Part shown: positions 23,778 to 36,195 of the stretch, one piece after another
Layout: the number at the start of each line of letters is the position of its first letter
How positions within the stretch are numbered: the stretch's first letter is position 1
Assembly (NCBI RefSeq): GCF_033568475.1
Contig: NC_133123.1
Location: 7,307,001-7,371,000, forward strand
Direction of reading: 5' to 3'
Length of the DNA stretch: 64,000 nucleotides
From: Henckelia pumila
Taxonomy: Eukaryota; Streptophyta; Magnoliopsida; Lamiales; Gesneriaceae
Made by a program: the position numbers and the translations under genes
Notes under the pieces: generated by a model
What the model was told of the DNA's origin: nothing
The model's input: the letters and a program-made list of their open reading frames with translations, nothing else
Databases searched by the model: none

Positions 23778-24534
23778 TTATGGAGCCGGAGAAAACTTGA
23801 TGGAAACACTGTTAACGCAGTGCCTCTCATCCGTAGGCACCTTCACTCCATCCCATTTGAACACATGCCCCAAGTGTCCGCCGCACGCCGCGCATGTTAT
23901 CTCCGTCCTCCTGCCGTCAGGGTCCGGCTGAAACACCAAGATGGCAAAACCCGAATGAACTAGGATCGAAACGGAAATCGTGATAAATCGAATTCGAAAA
24001 CAGAGCACTCACGGATCGGCTGATGGCTCCCGGAAAGCCCTCGTAGAATGCAGGCCAGCCACACCCGGAGTCGAACTTGGCTGTGGATTTGTAGAGTGGC
24101 GTTCCACAGCCCGCGCAGTCGTAAACACCTTCTCGGTTGAACTTGTCGTAATGCCCCGTGCCACGGGGTCTGTGCAAGTGCAACGTTACAAAATACTTAT
24201 CCCTTATGTTAGAAACAAAACTTAATACATGATGTTGGGGATTTTATTTTTATTATTAGGGGCGATTGAATTAATGTTGCCTGAATGAATCAGCTTCAAT
24301 ATTAATCTTTTGCAGAAAGCAAGAGTTTCAGTAAACATCCCAAAGGTATGAATCACACGCATGGCAAAGGTCCAGATCTTTAAACTGAATAAATAAATAA
24401 ATAAAAATTGGAAGAGAAAGTTTCAATTGTACTGACTCGGTGCCTTTCTGTCGGAGGATGTGAAACTGCTCGGGAGAGAGAATCGCCCGCCATTCCTCCT
24501 CCGATTTCTCAACTGTGGGAGATCTTTCCGCCAT
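23778..24534 (-). CDS. MSRB: Peptide methionine-R-sulfoxide reductase B, cytosolic type
   Basis: Three exons on the minus strand, 24437-24534, 24013-24169 and 23778-23927, give 134 residues with GT-AG introns. The enzyme reduces methionine-R-sulfoxide in proteins, repairing oxidation. Zinc ligands are the pairs C51/C54 (CAGC) and C97/C100 (CAAC); the catalytic cysteine is C122 in RHCVNS, and SGCGWPAF (C69) holds the usual recycling position. HLGHVFK and DERHCVNS are family signatures. The protein starts [20 protein letters not shown] with no transit peptide, unlike plastid MSRB1 and MSRB2, so the cytosol is likely. The first intron donor is GTCAGT, a slightly weak match, but the resulting [14 protein letters not shown] aligns with the family without gaps. 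Confidence 0.94.
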
Positions 24535-24649
24535 TAATGTACCCAGAAAATAATTTTACAATGGTTTCTTTCGTTTTTAGAACTTTGGAAGTGGAGACTC
24601 GGAAAGTGAATGTAGACGGGTTACCAGTTCAGGTTCGCCAATAATTAAG

Positions 24650-25035
24650 CTCCGTGTTTCAAAAAAAGGTAAATCAATTAAATAAATAATAATCCCATGT
24701 CCAATTTCATGATTTTATTATTGAATCCTGGCCATAAATTTTATTTTCCTCACCAAATTATATTTACTTGGGTATTTACTTATTGATTGATGTCCCTAAG
24801 TCTCGTCTCGAGCCTATTTCCAAAGAGACATGTTTTTGGGCTTTATTCAATCCCAAGCCCAATACAAATTTCTGGGCTACCCACTTTCTAAAATTATTAA
24901 GTCAGATCTAAATCGAGCCCATAATATATACATATTATGTGCACCTACATGAGCGAAAGCTGACACGAGAAGTACTGATTGAATGTACAAGATGTCATAT
25001 CCACTGTTGCATCATTGTGATCTTCCATTATATCA

Positions 25036-25093
<58 letters not shown>

Positions 25094-26780
25094 TTAAAAA
25101 GGTGTCAAGCTTTTCACTCCGTTTCCTTACTCTTTCATTTTTTTTTTTAATGTTTTTTTTAAAATTAAGGAGCCGGGCACCTTTAGCTCCTTGATTTTAT
25201 TTTATATTTTAGATAATAAAATTCAAAAGCTCGTAGGACGTTGATTTTGATTGTATTAAAATGATTCTAGTAAACAGTAAACACTACGCATGTTTGATTT
25301 TCAGCTTTTCAATTTTACTATTCATTTTTTTTTATATTTCATAATCTATAAATTTAATCGCTAAATGGGTGACGAAACCCACTTTTGCAAGCAGAAGGGG
25401 ACCACAATATTCTTGTAGGAGTCTTCATTCTGTCGTAGATTGTCCCTTAATATGGGATCGAAAAAGGGTTACTCTCTTCTACAAAAGGACGTTCATCCCC
25501 TATTCTAATATCATTCCATCATGTAGGTCACTTACATTTTATGAAAGTTGCTATATGTGTTAATGGTCATGATCTTAAGACTAATATTTAACTACATTAT
25601 AAAAAAAAAAATTACTCCAAATATAGCGTAGAATTATCCAAAAAAAAAAAAAGCCCAATAACTTAAAATTTGTGGATATATCATATCATGTTGAATCGAA
25701 CAAATAAACTAACAAAGAAACGTGCATGTTTAGTGGAAAATAAGCCAAGACGGCCCATGTTTATTTAATTTGGACATTTCAATATTGAATCACCTGTTAC
25801 TATATTTTAAAAAGTTAGATTTTATATTCAAGGGGACATTGGAATTTGAATAATCCAATTTGTCTGGCATGTCAAATTACAATTCTGAGTAATTAAAAAT
25901 CTTAGCTGTACATATGTAATTTTCTTGGTTGAGGTCATGATTGAAATTTGAATAATTCAATTATTGGGATTAATAAATACAAGTTTAAACAAACTTTTCC
26001 AATGCATGCATGCATACTAATATAAATATATCAATGGCTAGTACTAATAATAAAAATAAAAATAAAAATAAAAATAAAAATAAGCTGGTTCATGCATAGA
26101 CAGCATGTGGGAGCCCATTTTAAATTTAATTAATCAGCAAAACTAACCTGCCCAAGATTTTTATGTTTTATACTGTTTTAGACACGCTTGCTGACTTTTC
26201 CACCCATTTAAATTGGATTAGTGCTAATTTTCTGATAATTAATTTCTAATAGATTGTATTAAATAGATTATTGGTAATATATTGCGTATTCTCCTAGAGA
26301 GTGTGTGTATATATAAAAGGTGTATTTTACAAAAAAAATATTGGATAAAATCATTTTGATAAAATGCGTGCGCTAGTCCCCACTAACGATGTTATAGTGC
26401 AACATCAAAAATTTGTAGGCGTGCCAAATTTAAGTGGGGTGCAATATTATTATCAACCAGCACAATCTCCAATAATATTTAATTTCCACGTCAGCATTCA
26501 TACTTGAAAATTTTGATCCCCATTTCTTTTCTTTTTTTCTTTTTTTTTTTTTTTTACAAAAAAGTCAACCCCACATTTTAAAATTTGATCATGTTATCAT
26601 CGGCATGCATGATCGATTAACATTGGTACTTCCTAACAAAGAACATGAAAAGAAAAAAGAATTCCACCTAAACCCTAAAAAAGTTCCCAAGTTGTCCCCA
26701 TGTCCCCCCCACCCCTTTGATCTTTTCAACTTCTTTGCACCACCAACAAAACGAGCCGGACGCCGCCGGCGGGACGGCAA
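24650..26780. other. Intergenic, AT-rich, with small repeats
   Basis: No gene found. It holds a possible diverged relative of the TA-embedded MITE (about 24930-25040: reversed, TTTGATAT at one end, GTGCACATAATAT at the other), a (TAA)n tract at 25040-25092, an (AAAAT)n tract near 26050-26082 and a less AT-rich patch at 25365-25560 discussed among the findings. Confidence 0.6.
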
Positions 26781-26784
26781 TACC

Positions 26785-27819
26785 CTACATTTTTCGAGCC
26801 GAAAACGTTTGAAAAACAACGGTCCCCGCGGTCGGAAACTCGTTGGCGACGCGGCTCCGGAGCCTCATGCCAAGCGGCTCCATGGCCTTGGCCACCCCCC
26901 TCCAAAGCTCGTGCCCGCGGTTGGCGCAAGTCGTCGACACCGACAACTCCGCCGGCCGGAATACCTTCACCGCCTTCTTCAAAACCTCGAAAAACTCGCC
27001 CCGATCGTCGTAAACCGAGCCCACGCACTCGAAACTGGCGTAACTGAACCCGTCCTCCGGTGTCACGTGAACAGTTGAATACCGGTCCCCGTCGATCCCG
27101 TTCATCGAATATCCGCAAGGATCAAATGCATAATCGCAAATAAGGGCCTTCTTGTTAATGCCCCTAATCCCCGTCGCCTCCGTCATCTCTTTCCCCGCGG
27201 AGTCGCCGTTTTTCCCATCCCCGACCCGCCGGAAAAACTTCTTAGCCAGAACCCGGTCCAGCCCAGTCATGCAGATCTCCACAGTGCACAGATCATCTGT
27301 GTGCACCTCCTCCATGGCAAAGATGTTCCCTTCATCACAGCCAGTGAAAACATGCCACTTGTGGCAAGATTTGGAGTTCATCACAAAAGCCTTTCTGCAT
27401 GAAATGTTGTTAGGCAAATTCTCCTCCAAGAACACAACTTCATCCTTAAAGCTGGTGTGGGGATAGGGCTGGGCGTCCGGGAAAATGAAGCTGCCGCGGG
27501 TGTATCTGCACCCGCACAAGGTGAGCCCCATGGCCGAAGCATGATCCACCAATGGACGCACGGATTTCAGCAGCTGCGTGGTCCCACAAGTTTTGATGAT
27601 GATCTTTGTCGGGTACACGAAGAGGCTCGATTCCGATAACACGTAAGAGTCGAAGTAGTTGTTCCCCACAGCTGACACCACGGTGCACTGCACCACATGC
27701 AACACTTTCTCCAGTGACACGAAGTCCAGCAGCCGGAGACCTTTCCCCGCCGCCGGATCATCGCCGGAGAAACGTAACTCCAGCCTCTTCTCAAATCCCT
27801 CGAACCCGGAAATCGCCAT
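26785..27819 (-). CDS. SAMDC: S-adenosylmethionine decarboxylase proenzyme
   Basis: Intronless, 344 residues, minus strand. It makes decarboxylated S-adenosylmethionine, the aminopropyl donor for spermidine and spermine. The proenzyme cuts itself at E63/S64 in YVLSESSLFVYP, and S64 becomes the pyruvoyl cofactor. Other active-site features are in place: E7 and E10 in GFEGFEKRLEL, C78 in KTCGTT, DPCGYSMNG and VHVTPEDGFSYASFE. The length is typical of plant SAMDCs or slightly short. The ATG at 27819 is chosen because it opens MAISGFEGFEKRLEL, the family start. The leader has no upstream ATG, while most plant SAMDC mRNAs carry tiny and small conserved upstream ORFs that mediate polyamine repression. 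MAISGFEGFEKRLELRF and the loss of the upstream ORFs recall the SAMDC4/BUD2 branch; that assignment is inference. Confidence 0.96.
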   Translation of the reverse strand: MAISGFEGFEKRLELRFSGDDPAAGKGLRLLDFVSLEKVLHVVQCTVVSAVGNNYFDSYVLSESSLFVYPTKIIIKTCGTTQLLKSVRPLVDHASAMGLTLCGCRYTRGSFIFPDAQPYPHTSFKDEVVFLEENLPNNISCRKAFVMNSKSCHKWHVFTGCDEGNIFAMEEVHTDDLCTVEICMTGLDRVLAKKFFRRVGDGKNGDSAGKEMTEATGIRGINKKALICDYAFDPCGYSMNGIDGDRYSTVHVTPEDGFSYASFECVGSVYDDRGEFFEVLKKAVKVFRPAELSVSTTCANRGHELWRGVAKAMEPLGMRLRSRVANEFPTAGTVVFQTFSARKM

Positions 27820-27978
27820 TAACAAATCGAACCGAACCCAAGATTTTTGGAAGTTTCAAGATTGATAAATATGTAGCAGCAAAAAGATGAAATGGATATT
27901 GTAGCTTAGTACTTTGCGTACTGTGTTGTTTGTTGTGAGAGTGAAGCTGAGGTGCTATACAAGGTACAGGAGTATGTG

Positions 27979-27988
27979 AGTATATATA
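27979..27988 (-). promoter_or_regulatory. TATA box of the SAMDC gene
   Basis: TATATATA lies about 165 bases before the start codon on the minus strand (CCTATATATACTC). With a start site about 30 bases downstream the leader would be about 130 bases and free of ATG. Confidence 0.6.
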
Positions 27989-28008
27989 GGTGAAGAAGAA
28001 GAAAGAAT

Positions 28009-28048
28009 GGGGGGGTGGGGTGGGGGGGGGGGGGCATGCGGGTTGGGG
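28009..28048 (+). promoter_or_regulatory. G-rich tract with G-quadruplex potential upstream of SAMDC
   Basis: Forty bases almost wholly of G runs: seven, four, a run of about fourteen, three and five Gs, separated by T or CATGC/TT. It lies 20-60 bases upstream of the SAMDC TATA box, with the G-rich strand being the template strand. Folding is a prediction from run length only. Confidence 0.6.
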
Positions 28049-28099
28049 GCAACAAAAAAGAAGGATTTGCAGGCAAAATGAGTGCAAGATGATGGTTAT

Positions 28100-29455
28100 T
28101 TTTGTGTGTTGTGAGATCTTTTTGAAGACAACAACATGAATCTTAATTCATGGCCATGCGCTTTTTCTTTTTTCTTTTTTTTCTTTTCAAAATTCAAGAA
28201 AAAAAAAACATAAAATGCATTAATATTATTTGGATAAAGATCCGATTTTTATTTTTTGTCACACATGCATTTCATTAGTTAATGTGACAAGATTAGACGG
28301 ATTAATGCATATCGTTATGTATATATATTTCAAAGATTGAAATCATTTCATTTTTGCTTAATTAAAAAGGCGTACCACTATTGGCACCATCTTCTTAGTG
28401 TGCTTACATTTGATCTTTGCTTCATTAATTTATATCCCGTAAAGATTTCTATCAAGTTATGATTCAAAAATTGAATATTTCATAGTGATTCGTCCTTTTG
28501 TAATTGCGCATATTTTGCCTAATTCGCTCAAATACATTATAGATACACACTTGATCCTCATTTAGAATATATATTAATGGCCTATGCGCGCTATATATAT
28601 TATCTTCTTTTGTATATATATATATATATATAATATTATAAAAGTGGATGAAATAAAATAAGAATGGTTGGTATTGATGAGTTGAGATTACGTGGTAGCT
28701 TAGAGAAGTATATAGACATAATTATAAAGTTAGATGCTTCAGTGCATGACAACAATTATTAGAGTTCCTAAGAGGAGGCAGGCTGATTTCCTTGTATGGG
28801 GTGTCATCGAGTGGGCTCACAAACCTACACCACATTCTATATTTTTTTCTAAATCAAGGAAGCCTTAAAATAATCATAAAATTTTTTTATTTCAATTTTC
28901 CCAATATTATTTAGGATTTATTTTTTAAAAAATGAATGTGAATTAGTTATAAGAGCTAGAGTACGTACTTTTCTCAGTTTCTGAGCACATTATAATAAAT
29001 CTTAAATATTAAATTGTAACAAGATTTAAAATAAAAAAAATAAGAATTAAGTTATTTGATTTTTTTTTAATTATTACACATAGAAAGATGTGGGAAATTA
29101 GTGTTCAGAAAAAAAAAACACAGAGGTGAAAGCAATTGCGCAAAAGGGACAAGTAAGTAATTACAGAGGTGAGCAGGTGTGCATAAAGAATGTTAGTCGT
29201 GCCCAAAAATAATCAATTATATTGTTTCCCGAAAACATTGAACATCGAATTACAAAATTTAAATAATACATAACAAAGAATCAGGCGTGACAGCTAAAAT
29301 AATTAGAATATATATCCTTGAATTTTAGGGAGGGTCCATCTTAAGAAATCGCAAGTAATATATTTAATTTTATTCTTCGTTGGAGCACTATTTCATTTTA
29401 ATTTGTCAACCAGTCTATGTTCCATCACTTGCATATACACCTTTTATGACTGGTT

Positions 29456-29521
<66 letters not shown>

Positions 29522-32500
29522 AGTTTAAGCTAGGTATTATCTTAAAAAGTTGATCTAATTATATATGTTTTGCTACATCAATATATCAACATTAACACAT
29601 AAACTGACGTGAGATCATATCACATGTCAATTTGTGAATGGATTTTCGATTCTACCAATAAAAATTATTATCTTTTATGTCTAAATTATTATTATTGCAA
29701 AATATCATTTTTTTTAGTTATATCATGAAGAAATATTGCGTATATGTTTATTTGAATGAAAGTATATATATGATCTATGTTAATTATTATGTTTTTTGTA
29801 AAAAAATATTATTTTTTACTTTATATTAGGTATGAATTGGATTGACATAATATAAATATGTGAGATCATTACACATGAAAATTCTGCAATATTAATATTT
29901 TTCCACGTGGTGAGATACATATATATAATTAAATACACAGTTAAAAGATTAACTACGATGCGATATATCGTACGTACGTAATGTTGCATATACATTGCAT
30001 ATGTCTAAATTTAATATCTGAAGAATATTTTATTGCAAAAAGGTATTTTAAGAAATAAAAGTACATCAAGAAATTAATATATTGTATTAAAAAAATTGTT
30101 AACAATATTATTTACCAAGTGATAATTTAGGAAACGGTTGCAAAAAAATTTTCGGGGATGCATGAAATTTGCAATTTTGTGTTTTTCCTTTCCTTTTTTT
30201 AAAAAATTTTATTTTAATCACCTATATTTCAAATTTAAATATTAATCATATATCTTTCGGTTTTTTATAATTTTAATCATCTTTCTGCTGAAGTACTAAC
30301 GAGACACTAAATACGTCGGCAGATCATATTAGCGTACAATGAAAAAAGAAAAAGATTGTCAAATAGATAGATAAATCTAAAGGCTAAATTGAAATTTGAA
30401 ATATGGATGGAAAGACTCTTAATTAAAACGACAAATATCATGATCAAAATTGAAATTTACACTTTTAATAAACAAACAAAATTCACATCTAAAGATATTA
30501 AAGTAGTGTTTGAAACAGCGTCTAGAAATCACTTCTCAGCGTTTCCTTCACAAAATTTTAAAATTTTATGAATTTTTTGCAAAAAAAAACTGAGAAGTTT
30601 TTCATAAAAATTTTCCTAATTAAACACTACTTGAGTTGATTGCATTAGGTGACTCTTGCTTAATTACTATCGCGCGACTCTTTCATTTCAGAAAAAAAGA
30701 TAACATAAATAAATATTCATCATTTTTTTCTAATATGGCATCTCTTGCATGCTGTCGTTTTTTTTTTTTTAAAGAATTTATTATTATCCGTTGGTCAACA
30801 GAGATGATCAGTAAGCAAATTAATTTAGGCAATAATAAATCTCAAATCTTGTTTCTAATTCAAGAAAGATCATGAAAACTATGACACACTTTAATTGGAT
30901 GTGCTATCTAATTAATTGATGCCTATACATACATATCATACATAACACCTTAACTTTTAAGTTACTTTAGTCCAACACCTAACAAGATTTGCCTCAATCA
31001 TACGAGTGTATCTCTAGCAAGTATGTACATGTTACTAAAGGTTCAAAAAAGGTATGAAAAAAGAAAGAGAGTACATATCAAGAATGGGTCACGAGCTAGG
31101 AAGTTCAAAGGAGTATCGAATAATTTTTGAGCAAACCGATCTATCCATTACTTCAATTGTACCATAGAAACTTGTATGTGAGTATGTACACTAGAAATTT
31201 GAAATTGTATAAAGATTTTTGAAAGGATTATGAATTGATTTTTTAAGATTTTACCATTTCATAAAACAAAACCAAAAAGGTTTCAAAAAAAAAAATCAAG
31301 AACTCGGAAATTGTGGGGGAAAAATTTTAAATTGATATTAGGTAATGTTATGCGTCATGGACAATCTTATGGTGGCTGCCACACTCACACATGATGACTA
31401 CATATTCCCTGATTTTGCTGCACGCGCACCACCAAACTTCTTCATACATACACAGAAACTCAAAACACACACACCCACATGTGTGTGTGCGTGTTTTCGG
31501 GCTTAGGAAAATGGTCAACTACTTCTGACTTCAATGATAAAGGCAAGTGTTTTTGTTTTGTTTTTTTTAGCCAAATCTTTACTTCAAAAGTATAACAAAA
31601 TCTCAACTTTGACATTAAAAGGTGAAAAGAAAATGTTCCCCTAATATGAGAGGTTAAAGCTTATTCCAATCAAGCTTACCTTTTAGTATTAATTCTAATT
31701 TTAAGTCGACCCTTTTTTTTATTTACTCCATTCTTTCTTTTAGAAAAAAAAAAAAAAAAAACCACCGGATACACATAGTAGTGGTTAATAAATTAAAGTA
31801 TCTGATTTTAGTATATATATAATGAGTTGGTAATAAAAGATTTCCTAGGTGTAACGTAACTCCGATCCGATCGGATCAGATCCAAGTCATCGAGAATGTA
31901 TCCTACCTCCATGACAAGCTAGTCCCATAGGCCATAGAAACTCTAAAAAAAAATGAACAAATCTTGGCAAACATATAGTCCCCACCAAGAAACACAAAGG
32001 GGGGACAAATGCATGATTTGAGAGGGTTACAAGTGACTTTAGCCGCCATACATGCTCGCATGCGCACAAAATATATGCACAGTTGAAAAGGAGAGAATTA
32101 ATTAAAATAAGCGAGCTAGCTAGGGGGCCAAGCCAATTCCATCTCTGCTTATATATGTGCATTTTCAGCACTAACATAAGTATATGTAAAAATGAGTGCC
32201 ACTGTACCATGCGCACAAACAATTAGCATGAGTGATTGATTGCCCACCACTCTTATACTTAGCTTCGAGTTTAGCCACTATACTAATATTACTTAACAAC
32301 GTACAACACTTTAATATTAGTAATCTATAGAATCACGGGGAAATTACATTTTAGGTCTTGTTTATGGTCACGTTGTTCGTCAATTTAAGATCTCGGTGCT
32401 CCATTAATTTACACGATTTTTTTGATCAATTTCAGTCGTTTCGATCCATCAGAATGTTGACATGATCACATCAAACACGTTTAGCAACGTCTGTCACCAT

Positions 32501-33453
32501 GCATGTCGATATATTTTTTATTTCATATCAGCATGCATTCTGATGAAAAAGTATTAAAATCGAAATAAGTACAAATTAGTAGGCAAAGTTCGTAAATAAT
32601 TGACTCGACATGTTAGGATATCTCACATTAAAATATTAATTAACTAATAAAGAGTGACTTATAATTATAAACTCATGAGGTCACATCACCCAATAGACAA
32701 ACCATTTGTGAATAACACCTCATGGATTTATAACCTAATATATATTTATGATATCTCACATTGAAATATTAAACTAATAAAGAGTGATTTATAAACTCAT
32801 AAGATCACATCACCCAATATGCAAGTTTTTTAGGATGAACGTATCATGATTTTATAACATAACGGCAAAAAGACAAAAAAACGAAAAATGTGTAAACTAT
32901 AAGACAAAAAATGCGTGGGACTCCGAAATCATTTTTTTTTACGCTCTTAAAATCTGCTATTTACATGACTAATTGCCACTTTTTCTCCATGGTGGGTTCT
33001 TCCCTAACATCCCCTTCGCACCTTCTAAGTAAATGTAATATTCATAATAGTTGGTATATATAAGGGTAAAAATCTACCATATTCATTTTTTATTTATGAA
33101 AAAATATACATAGAGAAATATTAATTATTATTAAAATTCGATTAAAATATCCTTGTGATATATTAATTAATACCAAACTACAGTTGGATTATTTACATCA
33201 TTCAATAGCTAATAGGCACGTATAGGATTTGGTGATCTTGTCCATTATATAGGCAGCAGTCAATTCAATTCAATCCACTTATGCTCCATATATACTTATT
33301 GCTGCACTACAAAAACAACCCCAATCCTTATAATTTAATGTATTTTGGAGAGACCCCATTCGCTAATCATTGCTCTTTTAGTTGCAAAGCTTGCATTCAT
33401 ATATCCGTCGAAGATTTTGTAGCAAACAAGACATGTTAAGAGGCTTTCGAGTG

Positions 33454-33495
<42 letters not shown>

Positions 33496-33829
33496 TATAA
33501 AACAATTATTTAACTCAAAATTTAAGTTTACTACTTCACAATCTTCAACTCTTTCACGTTTCTCCGCACTACATATATATATGTGGATGCATAATTGAAA
33601 TATCACAATTTCCCATTCAAAAACATGCATGGTATTGTCGCTATCCAATATATATCATGGCTATCAACATAACTCTATAACAAATTAAATCAATTTATTC
33701 AAAATTTCAAGCTAATGTTTTAGCATAAATATATAGATAAATTACATGACTAAAACATAAATTTGAAAACACGAGGATTAGACGACAAAGTAACAACAAA
33801 ATTAAAAATATAGTTTTTCCTATAATTTA

Positions 33830-33872
<43 letters not shown>

Positions 33873-33977
33873 GTTAGGCGACTAATTTCTTGTGTTTGTG
33901 ATATCTTCACTGCTAAAAACGCGCACCCACATGGTGTGTGTGTATGTGTTTTCTTTTATTTAATTTCTTGTAGCATG

Positions 33978-34026
<49 letters not shown>

Positions 34027-35800
34027 TATATGTGTGTGTCATGTGTGTGTGTGTGGAACAATACTCATCCTCGAGCCTTGGTGCCACAAAGCAAATCTCT
34101 CGAAGTGGATGAAAACCTTACACGCTGCAGCATCATTAATTCTCCCGTGCCTTTATTTTTTTTATTTATTTTTATTTATATTTATTTTTTTACCAGAATC
34201 TTGATTGATTGCGCCACGCAAACAATCATTCCTTCCCTGATCCCTCTCTGCTCCTCGGTTTTTTTTTTCTCTTCTTTTAATATTCAAATCATGCATTTTA
34301 TATTCCCACAAAAGATACAGCTTTGCAGATTTATATATATTAATACACATTTTTTTTTCAATGATCGTTTCGTTTTAGTTAGACGACATATATATATATA
34401 TATGCATATACTTACATACATGTTTGGTCTTTACAATCTTTTGTACTTGGTGTGGCAAAGTTTGTACTTCTAGATAGGTCATACTACTACCACAAGTGTA
34501 TTTATATATGATGTAGAACGATGCAATATTTAATCGTGACAATTACGATCTATTAAGATATATGGACTTGAGCCTGATCGTTCATCCGATTATAAACATG
34601 CACGAACGATAGCATTCCAAGCATCAGATTAATATAAAATTCTCCTCCAAATCATGCACGGTTCGACATACAAGATACATATGCACGCATGAGTTCGTAG
34701 AGCTATTCGGAGCCAAGTCTAGCTAGCTAAGTTTCCTTCAAAGCAAAGAATTTACCAAACAAATTAATATACAACCATTAATTAATGACACACACATACA
34801 TTGTGCTGACATAAACATGGTGTCATTATTGGATTATTAATATTAAGTTAAAAAATAATAAGAAGAGAAGTAGGAGGGATCCAAATTCCAAGAGATTTAT
34901 GAGATTAAAGTAGTCTAAGGCATGGATATGTAAACATGGAGGCCATCATGTTCCCTCTGCTCCAAACTCTTTGCACTCTTTAAAAAGTCACCACCTTAGT
35001 TTAGTTTATTCCCAATTTTTTTATTTGCCCATTAACCCCAGCCATCGACATTTCTCGCATTATCATTTGTATCCAAAAGTGGTCCAATAAGAATCAATGT
35101 CGTGAAGTTTTAATTTATTCAAAAATTCACTGATCTTCTCTTGGGGCCTATTTTCCCATAATGTTGATCTTTATATTTAGGTAAGTGTTATTCACATTTT
35201 AAAATGTGTTAATAACACTCCATCTTAACTAATTAATGCAATATTAGACAAATATATCCTTATAATATCATTCTTTATATAATAGATTTTGATTTAACTT
35301 AAAAAAACTCAAATATAATAAGTTTGTTGTTAACTACTAAAATTTTAATAGTTAATGATTAAAATAGCAAGTATGAGCATTTGAATTACTTAAAATACAA
35401 ATAAAAAAATTAATTATAAATCATGAGATTGAAAGAAATAAAAATTACAAATATAGAAAATTTTCTTAAATAATAAATATTTTATTTTGATATTAAAATT
35501 TAATATTATTTATATTTATCTCAAATTTTAGTATGATATACGAATATTAATAATTTTTTGTTAAAAAAAATATTGGACGTGAAAATTTTGATTTTAATCA
35601 AAAATTTATTAAAGTTTGGTATAAAATAAAAAATATATTAAATTTATATTTAAGTTTTAAAAATTAAGTTACAATAAAAATTTAAGGAGATATGACGAAT
35701 AAAAAATTAAAATCATAAGAATGAAATATTATTGTTTATAAAAATCGAAAAAAATAGGATCAATATAAAAATAACAGTTAGTTTTTAATACTTGATTTAT

Positions 35801-35869
<69 letters not shown>

Positions 35870-35870
35870 G
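28100..35870. other. Long intergenic region without a recognisable gene
   Basis: AT-rich throughout. It contains TA microsatellites at about 28612-28631, 29458-29519, 33457-33492, 33838-33862, 33979-34023 and 35803-35868, homopolymers, and the foldback at 30501. Open frames such as 31887-32222 (minus) and 34030-34473 (plus) are short, have no recognisable domain and run through low-complexity sequence. The first kilobase is the likely SAMDC promoter. Confidence 0.65.
30501..30632. mobile_element. Short MITE-like foldback
   Basis: 132 bases with perfect 11-bp terminal inverted repeats AAGTAGTGTTT and AAACACTACTT, and an inner pair CTTCTCAG/CTGAGAAG. No flanking duplication is evident, so the superfamily is open. 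Confidence 0.55.
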
Positions 35871-35873
35871 AGT

Positions 35874-35988
35874 TCTTTTATGATGCCCAACATTATATGC
35901 CCACTTCATGCCCACCATGTGCAAGTCAACTCATCTATTGTACATGGTGGGCATGAAGTGGGCATATAGTGTTGGGCACCATAAAAGA
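35874..35988. mobile_element. Near-perfect foldback in a (TA)n tract, family 2
   Basis: 115 bases. The arms, TCTTTTATGATGCCCAACAT and onwards, pair over about 48 bases with three or so mismatches and leave a loop of about 17 bases. Repeats of TGCCCA recur inside each arm. TA microsatellite lies on both sides (35803-35868 and 35989-36013). Sequence is unrelated to the family at 684 and 14548, but the setting is the same. Confidence 0.7.
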
Positions 35989-36195
35989 TATATATATATA
36001 TATATATATATATTGAATGACATTAACAAATTAAGCTATATTTTTTTGAGTAACTAAATAACTTATTTTAGGAATTGAAATTATGAATGAATTTATTAAA
36101 AATAAAACCAAACAAAAAGTAAAATTGTCAACTTTTAGTGTAAAATAAAAATTGGAGTGTGTTAATAAGATGTGAAGTGTAAATAACAATCTCCT

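Noticed and set aside
26605-27078. 157-codon plus-strand frame
   Set aside because: Antisense shadow of the GC-rich SAMDC coding sequence.
31887-32222. 111-codon minus-strand frame with hydrophobic stretches
   Set aside because: No family recognised, no promoter or splice context, and Cys/Leu-rich translation is common in AT-rich DNA.
34030-34473. 147-codon open frame
   Set aside because: Runs through TG, TA and T-rich low-complexity sequence, has no recognisable domain and no support from composition.
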